Shown here in pieces: positions 16,976 through 25,936 of a DNA stretch of 64,000 bases. Source of the DNA: Hoeflea sp. 108 (GTDB taxonomy: Bacteria > Pseudomonadota > Alphaproteobacteria > Rhizobiales > Rhizobiaceae); contig NZ_KB890026.1 in assembly GCF_000372965.1 (NCBI RefSeq), positions 124,001-188,000 on the forward strand, read 5' to 3'. Positions within the stretch are counted from its first letter, which is position 1, and the number at the start of each line of letters is the position of its first letter. The notes below the pieces were generated by a model. The model was given only the letters and a program-made list of their open reading frames with translations, was not told the origin of the DNA and searched no databases. The position numbers and the translations under genes were made by a program.

Positions 16976-19086
16976 GCAAGTTCCTCGATGCTCGGCTGCG
17001 CCGGAGCCTTGCCGTGGCGCAACACCGCTATAGTCAGGTTGCCGTCCGCGTCGGTTGCGGCTGTCTGATCGGGATGGATCACCGCCGTCGTCTGCTCGGA
17101 TTCGATGAAGGCCGGTCCCGCGATCTCCGCGCCCTCGCCAAGGTCGTCCCAGAGATAGACAGGCGTTTCCTGTTCGCGGCCATGGAACCAGGCGTTGCGG
17201 CTGCGTACCGGCTGCGGCACGCCCCGGCGTGGGGCCTTTGCGGCTTCGGGCATGGAAATCGGCATACGCGCCTCGACTACGATTGCCGCGAGTTCGATGG
17301 TGCTGCCGGCATGAGCAGCACCACGGCCGACGATCTGCTCGTAGCGCGCCCGGAAAGCCGCTTCAGCGACGGCGATCTCCGCCGGCCCAAGGCACGCGCC
17401 CGGTACGTCGATATCGATCCGATGCAGCTGGCGGGAGAATTTCAGGCCGACCTTGCGCCGGATGTCGACTGCCTTCGAAAAGCCCGCCTCCCCCAGCCCG
17501 TCGAATTCGCCGCGGGCGCGCTGCTCCAGCCGGTCGAAAGCCTCGATCTCAATGTCGCAGAAGTCACGCAATGACCTGGCCGGCAGCTCGATTTCGCAGG
17601 CTGTCCGCATGTCGCTGGCAGCAGCGCCCCAAGCGGAAAACTCCGGTGCCAGGCGTGGAATGACGATCGACTTGACGCCAATCTCGGCGGCATAGCGCCC
17701 GACATGCTGAGGTGCTGCCCCACCGTAAGCGTAGAGGACGAAGTTGCGCGGATCGTAACCGCGCTGGACGCTGGCCCGGCGGACGAGATCAGCCATCTGC
17801 GCATTCGCCACGCGCAGGATACCTTCAGCCGCCGCCTCGATCTCCATTCCGAGGTGTTCGGCGAGCGCCAAAATCGCCGCCTGTGCAGCCCCGCGGTCAA
17901 GGTGCAAAGCACCACCAAGGCGGTCGAGATAACCGAGCACGACGGCAGCGTCGGTGACCGTAGGCTGCGTCCCGCCACGACCATAGCAGGCAGGGCCCGG
18001 CATGGAGCCGGCGCTTTGCGGACCTACCCGCAACACGCCCAGCTCGGCATCGACATAGGCAATGCTGCCGCCGCCGGTGCCGATCGATGCAAGGTCGATG
18101 ACAGGGACGGCAAGGCTGTGGCGGTCTATGCGCGGCCGCGTTGCATTGGGCAATGTGCCGCCAACGACGAGACCGACATCAAAGCTGGTGCCACCGACAT
18201 CCGTTGCCAGCACATCGGCATGCCCGAGCCGTGCGCCCACCTGGCGCGCGGCCATGATGCCACCGACTGGTCCCGATTGCAGGAGATGCACCGGCGCGTC
18301 GCGCAGCGACTTTGCGCGCCGTACGCCGCCGCCCATCGTCACGATGAGGAAAAGGCCGACAAACCCCTCCGCACGCAGCGCTTCTTCAAGCGAGGCAAGG
18401 TAATCTCCAACCAGCGGCGCGACATAGGCGTTCATCGCAACGGTCGCCGTTCGCTCATATTCGCCGATGCGGGGCGCAAGCTCGCTCGATAGGGTCACAT
18501 GCAGGCCAGGCGCCTCCTCCGCTACGAGGTCGGCGAGACGGCGTTCGTGCACGGCATTGACCGGCGACCACATCAGCGCAATTCCGATCGCCTCGGCACC
18601 GCGCGAGACGAGCTGCCGGATCGCGCGGCGTGCCTGCTGCTCATCCAGCGGCTGGACGATCCTGCCGTCGACATCGATGCGCTCGTCGACGCCGACGATG
18701 CGGCGACGCGACACGAGCAGATCTGGCTTTCGCCATTTGAGGGCGTTGATGCTGTCCTCATCGGGCAGGCCGTGCACCTTGTTCGAGCGCGCCATGGGCA
18801 AGGTCGATTCGAAGCCGGCGGTCACGAGCAGGCCGACACGGGCGCCGCTGCCGGTCAGCAAGGCGTTGAGGCCAACCGTGGTCCCATGAGACAGGATGTC
18901 GGTCGTCTCGAGAATGTCGCGCAAGTTCCTGCCAAGCGATCTCGCTGCTACACCTAGAGAGGCGATCACACCCTCCATCAGGCGGCCATGCGTCGTCAGC
19001 GACTTGCCGACTCCGATGCGTCCATCATCGGCAAGGATGACCGTGTCGGTGAAGGTGCCGCCCGTATCGATGCCAACGATCTGCAT
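16972..19086 (-). CDS. HyuA (hydantoinase A/oxoprolinase family) ATP-dependent subunit
   Basis: 704 residues from the ATG that places the phosphate-binding motif IVGIDTGGTFTD at residues 3-14, as is standard. Further landmarks are TTVGLNALL, LATDVGGTSFDVGLV near the middle and YAYGGAAPQHVGRYAAEIG near residue 480. HyuA subunits of acetone/acetophenone carboxylases and of N-methylhydantoinases share this fold and use ATP to phosphorylate the substrate. It is the first gene of the leftward operon hyuA-hyuB-DUF35-thiolase-SDR-binding protein. Confidence 0.88.
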   Translation of the reverse strand: MQIVGIDTGGTFTDTVILADDGRIGVGKSLTTHGRLMEGVIASLGVAARSLGRNLRDILETTDILSHGTTVGLNALLTGSGARVGLLVTAGFESTLPMARSNKVHGLPDEDSINALKWRKPDLLVSRRRIVGVDERIDVDGRIVQPLDEQQARRAIRQLVSRGAEAIGIALMWSPVNAVHERRLADLVAEEAPGLHVTLSSELAPRIGEYERTATVAMNAYVAPLVGDYLASLEEALRAEGFVGLFLIVTMGGGVRRAKSLRDAPVHLLQSGPVGGIMAARQVGARLGHADVLATDVGGTSFDVGLVVGGTLPNATRPRIDRHSLAVPVIDLASIGTGGGSIAYVDAELGVLRVGPQSAGSMPGPACYGRGGTQPTVTDAAVVLGYLDRLGGALHLDRGAAQAAILALAEHLGMEIEAAAEGILRVANAQMADLVRRASVQRGYDPRNFVLYAYGGAAPQHVGRYAAEIGVKSIVIPRLAPEFSAWGAAASDMRTACEIELPARSLRDFCDIEIEAFDRLEQRARGEFDGLGEAGFSKAVDIRRKVGLKFSRQLHRIDIDVPGACLGPAEIAVAEAAFRARYEQIVGRGAAHAGSTIELAAIVVEARMPISMPEAAKAPRRGVPQPVRSRNAWFHGREQETPVYLWDDLGEGAEIAGPAFIESEQTTAVIHPDQTAATDADGNLTIAVLRHGKAPAQPSIEELA

Positions 19087-19308
19087 GAGCAATCTCGCAA
19101 GTCTCTCTAAGCGCGCAGTCCATCGTCCGGCGAACGCAACGCATCCACCGCCCGAGGCTGCTCCAGTCGCCGTGACCCGGCGCGGTATTGAAACGATATC
19201 GCGGGGCGCGGATTTCACCGCACTACGCCCGCCGTCCGGCGCGGCGACGAGGCCCCGCTTGGACCAGGCGATTAGGCGTCGAACCATCCGGCCTGTCAAA
19301 CGTAAGCG

Positions 19309-19337
19309 GTGGTTTTCCGGCTATCCGGAAAATCCAC
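19309..19337. promoter_or_regulatory. inverted repeat in hyuA / ABC ATPase divergent promoter region
   Basis: The 344-bp region between the hyuA and ATPase starts contains arms GTGG-TTTTCCGG and CCGGAAAA-T-CCAC around CTAT, a 12-bp inverted repeat with one bulged T. It is AT-richer than its surroundings. A regulator site is the likeliest reading; whether IclR or another factor binds is unknown. Nothing else gene-like is seen in this gap. Confidence 0.45.
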
Positions 19338-19430
19338 AGAAGCGATTGTTTCGACATGGATTGCCAGCCTAGCCTTCCGTCCGCGAACGCCCCTCAGGCG
19401 CGCCGAACGCACTTGCTCACGGAGCGACAG

Positions 19431-20252
19431 ATGAACTCATTGCGCACAACCGACGTCGAAGGTGCCGTGGCAGTTACCGGCCCGACCCCGGCCAAGATCG
19501 AGGTGCGCGGGGTGCGTAAGCGCTACGACGCTAATGGCAATGTCGAGGCCCTGTCAGGTGTCGATCTGACGGTACGAAGCGGCGAGTTCGTCTGCCTTGT
19601 CGGCCCCTCTGGCTGCGGCAAGTCAACTGTTCTCAGGATGGTTGCCGGGCTGCACAAGCCGAGCGAGGGCGAGATATTGGTCCATGCAAGCGGCGCCCGC
19701 GCGGTGCCGACAGCCATGGTGTTCCAGAGCTATAATGTGTTTCCGTGGAAGACGATCCGGGCCAATGTCCGCTTCGGCCTGGAAATGACGGGCATGGCCA
19801 GCGCCGAAGCTGACGAGCGCGCTATTTTGTGGCTGCGAAAGATGGGCCTCGGCGACTTCGCCAATGCTTACCCGCCGGCACTTTCTGGTGGAATGCTGCA
19901 ACGGGTCGCAATCGCCCGCGCCATGGCAGTCGAGCCGGAGATCTTGCTGATGGACGAACCGTTCGCCGCCCTCGACGCACAGCATCGGCGTATCCTGCAG
20001 GACGAGTTGCTGACGCTCTGGCAGGAGGACAGGCGCACGGTGGTCTTCGTCACCCACAGCCTGGAGGAGGCCCTGCTGCTCGGCGACAGGGTTGTGGTGA
20101 TGTCGGCGCGACCTGGGCATGTCATTGCCGAGTTCGAGGTGCCGTTCGCGCGGCCACGTACGCCCGACATTCGCGGCGAGCCGGCATTCGCCCGGCTCGA
20201 ACAGGAAATCTGGAACCTGCTGCGCGAGCAGGTCGGTAGGCACGCCGGTTAG
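19431..20252 (+). CDS. ABC importer ATPase, SsuB/TauB/NrtD family
   Basis: 273 residues. Walker A (GPSGCGKS), Q-loop (MVFQSYNVFPW), signature (LSGGMLQRVAIARAM), Walker B (ILLMDEPFAALDA) and switch histidine (VFVTHSLEEA) are all present in order. The pattern FPWKTIRANV is typical of nitrate/sulfonate-type importers and so pairs with the NMT1-like binding protein at 11272-12297. The start is the ATG 8 nt after GGAG; the upstream open frame has no such signal. Divergent from hyuA. Confidence 0.92.
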   Translation: MNSLRTTDVEGAVAVTGPTPAKIEVRGVRKRYDANGNVEALSGVDLTVRSGEFVCLVGPSGCGKSTVLRMVAGLHKPSEGEILVHASGARAVPTAMVFQSYNVFPWKTIRANVRFGLEMTGMASAEADERAILWLRKMGLGDFANAYPPALSGGMLQRVAIARAMAVEPEILLMDEPFAALDAQHRRILQDELLTLWQEDRRTVVFVTHSLEEALLLGDRVVVMSARPGHVIAEFEVPFARPRTPDIRGEPAFARLEQEIWNLLREQVGRHAG

Positions 20253-20280
20253 AACCGATCGACGCGGAGGAGGCGACGAG

Positions 20281-21117
20281 ATGGAACGGACAATAACGAT
20301 CAAGCCGGGCGAGGCAGAACGGGACCCGCGTGGCTACGCAAGCAAGGCAAACAGGCAGGAGACTGCGCTCGCCGTGGCAACCCCGATCATCTTCTTCATC
20401 CTGTGGGAGATCTTTGCCCGGGCGGGCGTGCTCGACGTCAGGTTCTTTCCTGCACCCAGCGCCATTTTCATGTCGGCTGTCGAGATGGCCCGGAGCGGAA
20501 TGCTGCAGCAGGACGTTCTGGCCAGCGCGCTGCGCGTGCTTGCCGGCTTTGCCATCGGTGTCATCAGCGGCCTGGGAGCAGCATTGCTGCTTGGCCTGTC
20601 GCGGCTGATGCGTGCGGCGCTGGAGCCGTTTCTCACCGCGCTCTACACAGTTCCCAAACTGGCGCTCCTGCCGCTGCTGCTGCTGATCTTCGGGCTTGGC
20701 GAATTGCCCAGCGTGCTGCTGGTCGGCATGACAGTGTTCTTTCTTGTCTGGATTCAGTGCATGGAAGCGGTACTTGCCATCCCTGAGAATTACCGCGAGG
20801 CGGCCCGCTCCTTTGGCGCCAAGGGTTGGGCCATGTTTCGCCATGTCACCTGGCCGGCCCTGCTGCCACAACTCTTCATCTCGATGCGCATCGCAATCGG
20901 TACCGCGGTTCTGGTGATCGTCGGCGTAGAGTTTGTCCAGGCAAGCCAGGGGATCGGCTACCGCATCTGGCACTCATGGTCATTGTTCCAGGCCAATCGC
21001 ATGTATGTCGGCATCTGCACCGTCGCTCTCATGGGTTTCCTGTTCAGCACCCTGGTTCGCTGGCTGGGTCGGCTGATGCTGCCTTGGACCGCGTCCACGA
21101 CCAAGAGCGCGCGCTGA
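20281..21117 (+). CDS. ABC importer permease, SsuC/TauC family
   Basis: 278 residues with about six membrane spans and the family EAA loop (YREAARSFGAKGWAMFRHVTWPALLP). GAGGAGGCGACGAG precedes the ATG. It follows the ATPase by 28 nt and completes the NMT1-type importer whose binding protein lies in the opposite operon. Confidence 0.92.
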   Translation: MERTITIKPGEAERDPRGYASKANRQETALAVATPIIFFILWEIFARAGVLDVRFFPAPSAIFMSAVEMARSGMLQQDVLASALRVLAGFAIGVISGLGAALLLGLSRLMRAALEPFLTALYTVPKLALLPLLLLIFGLGELPSVLLVGMTVFFLVWIQCMEAVLAIPENYREAARSFGAKGWAMFRHVTWPALLPQLFISMRIAIGTAVLVIVGVEFVQASQGIGYRIWHSWSLFQANRMYVGICTVALMGFLFSTLVRWLGRLMLPWTASTTKSAR

Positions 21118-21175
21118 CAAAGCTCCGCAGTGTCGCGCCCGCATGAACCCCCGAACGCTCCAGCAGAGGTGCGGT

Positions 21176-21880
21176 ATGAACGCACGGGTCTACATTCATG
21201 AATACGTCGACATCATCGGCGCCAACCGAGCCAACTACTTCAGGCACATGACCACGGACTGGGGCAAACATTGCGCTGAGCGCAATCAGAAATGCTTTGG
21301 TATCTGGGGCACGCTCGGCAGCTCCGGCCGGTGGCCGCAGGTCGTCAATCTGTGGGAATATCACGACTGGGACGGCCTCGCCGCCAGTTTTGCGCACGAA
21401 ACTGCCTCCGACACCATGCAGGACAAAGCCCTCGAGGCTTGGTGGCTTACGGCCCAGAACTACCGAAGCGGCGGTTTCGACCGATTGCTGATTGCCGCTC
21501 CCTACTCGCCAGACATCGAGCAACTCTGTACCGAAGGCACTGTGGTTGGAGCAAAGGTGTTCCTGCACGAGATCGTCAGCGTAAGGCCGGGCCTTGCGCA
21601 GGACTATCTTCGACTGATCTCCGAACATTGGCTTGAGAAGGCAGCGAGACTCGGCCTTCATTTGGTTGGCGCCTTTCGAACTGCCATGCGCAACGATTCA
21701 GAGGTTGTCCTGATCTGGGCGATGCAGGAGTGGAGCGACTGGGCTCGCTTGAGCATGGCTGAGAGCGGAGAACCATTCCGGAGCTGGCACATCAGGACGG
21801 CAGACGTTGTGCTCGACTGTGTCGGACATCTCCTATGCTCGGCGCCGGCCTCGCCGCTCAAGACGGGTTTCCAGCCCTAG
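21176..21880 (+). CDS. NIPSNAP-like dimeric alpha-beta barrel protein (tentative)
   Basis: 234 residues without membrane spans or signal peptide. The sequence has two similar halves, each opening with a YIHEYVDI / VFLHEIVSV strand and with W-rich segments (RWPQVVNLWEYHDWDG; VVLIWAMQEWSDWA). This fits a duplicated ferredoxin-like barrel as in NIPSNAP proteins. The ATG at 21176 is chosen because AGAGGTGCGGT lies just before it. It follows the permease by 58 nt and is probably part of that operon. NIPSNAP-like proteins often accompany SCP2 thiolases and HyuAB genes in catabolic clusters; the reaction is unknown. Confidence 0.55.
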   Translation: MNARVYIHEYVDIIGANRANYFRHMTTDWGKHCAERNQKCFGIWGTLGSSGRWPQVVNLWEYHDWDGLAASFAHETASDTMQDKALEAWWLTAQNYRSGGFDRLLIAAPYSPDIEQLCTEGTVVGAKVFLHEIVSVRPGLAQDYLRLISEHWLEKAARLGLHLVGAFRTAMRNDSEVVLIWAMQEWSDWARLSMAESGEPFRSWHIRTADVVLDCVGHLLCSAPASPLKTGFQP

Positions 21881-21889
21881 TTCGGAAAC

Positions 21890-22111
21890 AGGCACCCGTG
21901 ACGTCAGGCCAGCAGCGCGACTTGGAGTTACGGCGGCCGTCGTGAAAGTCTTGAAACCCAGCATCGGTCGCACCCGCCGCTTGATGCGGCGGTGATCCTG
22001 CTCAATCCGGTTGTTGAGGTATCGGCTCTTGCGGATCCGGATCGCCTTCAACGCCTGCCGCGATCGTTCCCGCGGGGAAGCGCAACAAGCTCGTGCACTT
22101 ATAACCACCAA
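21890..22111 (-). pseudogene. IS6-family transposase remnant (C-terminal part)
   Basis: On the minus strand the frame contains SRYLNNRIEQDHRRIKRRV followed by RPMLGFKTFTTAA, the strongly conserved end of the IS6-family DDE domain, where the E of the triad lies in 'RIEQDHR'. The first two thirds of the gene are absent, the N-terminus here is not transposase-like, and the extreme C-terminus is altered. It directly abuts the end of the NIPSNAP-like gene and the left end of the Tni element, so it marks an older insertion. Confidence 0.7.
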
Positions 22112-22207
22112 TGAGCAGAAAACCGCACGCCGTGTCGGCTAGTAATAATGACTGATAATCTTGCATTATCGTTCATAAAGTGATCTGCTGCCGAAATGGC
22201 CTCTAAT

Positions 22208-22332
22208 GTCGAGCAGAATTGTCGGATGAGCAGAATTGATGAGACTCAAGGGCCTGGGCGGGACTCTCGCGCATGATTATGAGATTCCCCGAGCATGATT
22301 ATGAGACTGGGTGAATCGGAATTGTGAGACTG
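22208..22332. repeat. left-end repeats of the Tni element
   Basis: GAGCAGAATTG occurs at 22211-22221 and 22228-22238. GCATGATTATGAGA occurs at 22271-22284 and again at 22293-22306. AATTGTGAGACTGG follows near 22319-22332. They are in the same orientation and similar to the inverted copies at the right end (TCTCACAAATTCCGACTCAG), as expected for multiple transposase-binding sites. The last codons and the stop of tniQ are encoded inside them. Confidence 0.6.
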
Positions 22333-23305
22333 GCCGCCTCTTTCCGGCAAAAGGGTCGCGATGCGCGTCATTCTGAGCGTCGCGAAGCCGCCTGAACCGT
22401 CCGTAGATACGCCGGCGCAACTTCAGCGGCCACGCCCGCAATGTTTCGCGCAACCGTTCCTCGCCTTCCGGGTCGCTCGCCAGCAACACCGCTGCCGCGT
22501 AACCAGCCGGATCGGCGGACAGTCGCCCCAAGCCGACGGCAAGCGCATAGTTCTGCAGGAGAGAGCCGTGCGCCAGCGCGAACAGGCCACGCGGAACCGG
22601 CTTGGCCAGGATGGGTGCAACGCGATCATACTCCGGCACGATGACCAGAAGCGCCTGGCGCGCGATCGGACGCGTCAGAAACGCGTGATTGGCCCGACGT
22701 GCCTCCAGCGAAAGAACGGGCTGTTCATCGAGCGACGGCGGCGAAGGTTTGCGATGCCGCGTCGTCAGGAAATCCAGCAGCGCCTCGATTGACGGGGCTC
22801 CCTCATCCCTCCCCCGTGTCCAGTCCGCCATCCGCAGCGCACTGGCGCGCGCGTAGCGGTCGAGAGCCATCAATTGCGGTTTTGACATCAGGGTCTGCAG
22901 ACTTCCGCCTCCCTTGAAGCGAAACCGCATTTGATGCTCGCCGCACCACAAATTCCAGGGGAGCGCGGCCGTCTTTCGGTTAACGCCCGCACGACAGTGC
23001 GGGCAGACATAGCGATTGCTGGTCGCGATCATCAGCCGTGCATGCGGTCCGATCCCGGCAAAGGTCAGTGCCCGCAAGGCATCCAGACTGATGCCGGTGC
23101 GGCGGGCCAGCAAAGCCCCCTCCCCTGCCCCAAGCCGCCATTCCAGCTCGCCGATCCTGCGGCCGCTCAAGCCGCAGTGCTCCAAAAACGCGTCGATCGG
23201 CATGGCGTAGAGACGCGCCAGCCGATGCATCCACGAGGACAACCGTTCGTCCTTTTCCGGCCTCGGCACGACCGGCAACCGCGTCAATGTCGGCGCGGTG
23301 ATCAC
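22277..23305 (-). CDS. tniQ: TniQ family transposition protein
   Basis: 342 residues. The N-terminal TniQ domain shows LPVVPRPEKDERLSSWMHRLA and then a zinc-binding pattern YVCPHCRAG ... WNLWCGEH. This family is the target-site adaptor of Tn5053/Tn7-like elements and, in CRISPR-associated transposons, links to Cascade or Cas12k. Here no CRISPR components are present. The GTG start overlaps the TniB stop (GTGA), giving translational coupling. The C-terminus is read through the transposon end repeats. Confidence 0.85.
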   Translation of the reverse strand: MITAPTLTRLPVVPRPEKDERLSSWMHRLARLYAMPIDAFLEHCGLSGRRIGELEWRLGAGEGALLARRTGISLDALRALTFAGIGPHARLMIATSNRYVCPHCRAGVNRKTAALPWNLWCGEHQMRFRFKGGGSLQTLMSKPQLMALDRYARASALRMADWTRGRDEGAPSIEALLDFLTTRHRKPSPPSLDEQPVLSLEARRANHAFLTRPIARQALLVIVPEYDRVAPILAKPVPRGLFALAHGSLLQNYALAVGLGRLSADPAGYAAAVLLASDPEGEERLRETLRAWPLKLRRRIYGRFRRLRDAQNDAHRDPFAGKRRPVSQFRFTQSHNHARGIS

Positions 23306-24183
23306 ACCGGTTCTCCCAGCAGTGCAAGAATGTTGCGCTTGTCGGCGACATCATGGGCGACGATCCGCTCTTCGCCGCTTTCGATCGCGGCAGCGGCGAG
23401 CATGCCCATCAGCGAGAAGATCCCGGCGGTGATGCCGCCGGTCGTCTCGACCAAGCGCTTCAGCATCGGCTCAGAAATCTCGCTCGGCCGGCGCAGCGGC
23501 AAGGTACGCTGCAGGCTGCCGATCAGGCCGCCAAAATCCGCGTCGTTCTGCCAGGGCGGCAGCGCGAAGGCTTCGAAACGGCGCACCAGCTGATCGTCGG
23601 TGCGCAGCGCGTTGCGCGCCTGCTGGGTGCCGACGCAGACGAGCGAAATCCTGAGCTCGTTGCCGAGAAAGCGCAGCATGTTCAAAAACCGCGTCTGCTC
23701 GCGCACCGAGCCGGCCTGCAGGCTGTGCACCTCGTCGATGACCAGCAGCCCGGGGCGGATTTCTGAAAGCAGGCGCAAGGTCAGGTTTTCCAGGACTGAC
23801 AGCGTTGCGCGCGGCGGTTCGGGCGCGCCGATCGCCGCCAGCAACCGCTTGTAGAACCGCGCCTCGTCGGGCCCCGACACCATCTGCACGACGATCACCG
23901 GCATGTGCATGCATCCGGTCACCGCGTCGAAACTGGAGGGATGATCTCGCGAGAACTTTTCCACGATCATGGTCTTGCCCATGCCGCTGGCGCCGACAAT
24001 GAGCAGATTAGGCATGCGGGCGCGCTGCGGGAAGACGATCAGCTCCTCGAGTTTTTGCAGCGCCTGTTCGGCGCGCGGATAGTTGATCCAGCGGTCGGCG
24101 CGGATCCTGCGGATGCGTTCCTCTGCGCTGAGCGCGGCGACCTGTCGGCTGGCGGGAAACAGATGCTCGAAATCCTCAGTCAT
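23302..24183 (-). CDS. tniB: TniB family AAA+ ATPase, transposition regulator
   Basis: 293 residues. Walker A GASGMGKT at 64-71, Walker B LLVIDE at 146-151, and sensor-type segments downstream (LVCVGTQQARNALRTDDQLVRRFE). Proteins of this family (TniB/TnsC/MuB-like) form ATP-dependent filaments on target DNA and activate the DDE transposase. It overlaps tniA by 8 nt and tniQ by 4 nt. No frameshifts were seen. Confidence 0.88.
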   Translation of the reverse strand: MTEDFEHLFPASRQVAALSAEERIRRIRADRWINYPRAEQALQKLEELIVFPQRARMPNLLIVGASGMGKTMIVEKFSRDHPSSFDAVTGCMHMPVIVVQMVSGPDEARFYKRLLAAIGAPEPPRATLSVLENLTLRLLSEIRPGLLVIDEVHSLQAGSVREQTRFLNMLRFLGNELRISLVCVGTQQARNALRTDDQLVRRFEAFALPPWQNDADFGGLIGSLQRTLPLRRPSEISEPMLKRLVETTGGITAGIFSLMGMLAAAAIESGEERIVAHDVADKRNILALLGEPV

Positions 24184-25789
24184 CCCATTCCTCCACCGCG
24201 AAATAGGGTAGCTGCAGGGGTCTGTCGTCGCCGATCGGGGCGATCTCCGGCGTGATGTCGATCATCGTCGCGGTAAGGTGCTCGCGCCGTGCAAGATCCC
24301 TTCGCATCGCCTTGGTCGTGCGCGTCGCTTCGTCGACCAGAGCGCGCTGGGCGAGGATCGTAGAAAAAATGAGATCCTCGTCGAGGGCCTTGCGCCCTTC
24401 TGCCCGCAACGCACGACGCGCCGCCTGGTGCTCCCACAAGGCGATCGCCGGACGGGTGCGGTCGGCTGGCCGCACATCCAGATACGCCTCCCCTGTCGCC
24501 ACGAACACGCAAGACAGGTCGCGTGGATCATATTTGATGGGCAATCGCCGCGGATTTGGGCCCATTAGCCAGCGCAACTCATCCGACCAGTAGCGGATAT
24601 GGAACAGATGCAGCCCGTCGCGCTGCAGCGTGCGCTCCTCGAACGGCAGGAAATCGATCAGGAATTGCCGTGGATCGGACGGCATCCGCACCGTGTCCTC
24701 GACGATCCGGGTTCGCCAGGCCGTTGCCGGCGGCAGATCGAGGGTCTTGTGGATGCGTGCATGGTAGGACCCAACGATTTCCAGCGCGAGGTAGGTTTCA
24801 AGTTCGCGCAGCGTCATCACCGCCTCGGCTTCCGGGTTGAGATCGCCGCGTTCGCGAATGTTGGAGAAATGCGAGCCGGGAATGAGATGCACCGCCCCCA
24901 TCATCGTGCCGATCAACCGTTCGATATGGCCGCCGAAGCGCGGCGTGCCGGGTGGGCGGTAGGTTAGGTCGATGCGGTGCTCGGCGCAGGCGCGCTCGAA
25001 GGCCCGCGCATGGAATTCGGCGCCGTTGTCGACATGAATGGTCCTGGGAATGCCATGCGCGGCCCAGTCGGCCGCGATGCCGCGCGAAGCCAGCCAGCCA
25101 GTCTTGTCCATCACCGTATGGGTCAGGCACAGCGCCACGACCGTGAGAGACGGCGCTTCCAGCGACAGATAGTACCCCATGACCATCCGAGTGTTGACGT
25201 CGATGGCCAGCGTCAGCGTCGGCCTGCCGATCGGCAACCGCGTCACCGGATCGACCACGGTGACGTCGACCTTGGTGTGGTCGATCTGCACGATGTGGAG
25301 CGGTGCTGTGGCCTCCAGTCCGCCCGGCGTCGCCAGGAAAACCGGCTCGGATCTTTTGGCACCTTCGCGGCGACGCAGGAGGTCAGCCTGATCATGCATG
25401 GCAAGCCAGCGCCCGAGCCGGCGAATGGAGGGCGGTTGCAATCCCGCCATTCGGCAATCCGCCGCCACCTCGCGCTGAAAGCGCGTCCGTGTGGGCTTTC
25501 GCCGAGTGGCATAGAGTTTCTGGAAATGCTTTTCGACAATGGCGAGCACTGTCGGCTCCAGCGGCTGCATGCCCGCATCCGGGCCGCGTCGACGCGGCAA
25601 CAGCGCGCTTGTGCGGTCATCCTTGCGGAACTGCTTCAGCCAGCGAAACAGCGTTGCCCGGCTGATCCCGAGCGCAGCCATCGCATCGCCGACATCCACG
25701 TCGCCTGGTCGCGACGGCATTTTCGACAGGATCTCCGCCCGCCGCCGGGCTTCGGCCCATCTCTCGGGATCGGCGTCGTCATGATCCAC
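24176..25789 (-). CDS. tniA: TniA DDE transposase with Mu-type C-terminal domain
   Basis: 537 residues. N-terminal helix-turn-helix region (about 30-70; MAALGISRATLFRWLKQFR), integrase core with D170 (VQIDHTK), D254 (HVDNGAEF) and E290 (GGHIERLIG), and the Mu-transposase beta-barrel C-terminal domain with YDPRDLSCVFV near residue 415. All three catalytic residues are present and the frame is intact, so the enzyme may be active. It is the first gene of the tniABQ operon and reads away from the proposed right end. Confidence 0.9.
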   Translation of the reverse strand: MDHDDADPERWAEARRRAEILSKMPSRPGDVDVGDAMAALGISRATLFRWLKQFRKDDRTSALLPRRRGPDAGMQPLEPTVLAIVEKHFQKLYATRRKPTRTRFQREVAADCRMAGLQPPSIRRLGRWLAMHDQADLLRRREGAKRSEPVFLATPGGLEATAPLHIVQIDHTKVDVTVVDPVTRLPIGRPTLTLAIDVNTRMVMGYYLSLEAPSLTVVALCLTHTVMDKTGWLASRGIAADWAAHGIPRTIHVDNGAEFHARAFERACAEHRIDLTYRPPGTPRFGGHIERLIGTMMGAVHLIPGSHFSNIRERGDLNPEAEAVMTLRELETYLALEIVGSYHARIHKTLDLPPATAWRTRIVEDTVRMPSDPRQFLIDFLPFEERTLQRDGLHLFHIRYWSDELRWLMGPNPRRLPIKYDPRDLSCVFVATGEAYLDVRPADRTRPAIALWEHQAARRALRAEGRKALDEDLIFSTILAQRALVDEATRTTKAMRRDLARREHLTATMIDITPEIAPIGDDRPLQLPYFAVEEWDD

Positions 25790-25814
25790 GGGGCAACCTC
25801 GCGTCTGGCCGAAG

Positions 25815-25865
25815 CTGGTCTGACAAACGCCGACTCACCTTCGAGGTCAGTCTCAATAACCCCGA
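25815..25865. repeat. inner copy of Tni right-end motif
   Basis: CTGGTCTGACAAACGCCGACTC at 25815-25836 and CAGTCTCAATAACCCCGA at 25848-25865 match a second pair at 26332-26382 with identical 33-bp offset. The 18-bp second part is identical in both copies. This copy lies just upstream of tniA. Confidence 0.65.
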
Positions 25866-25936
25866 ATCGATTGCAGAATTACGTCATCGACAAGGCAGCT
25901 CCGCCGAAGGCTCATGACCCGGAAGCTATCCAGCGC

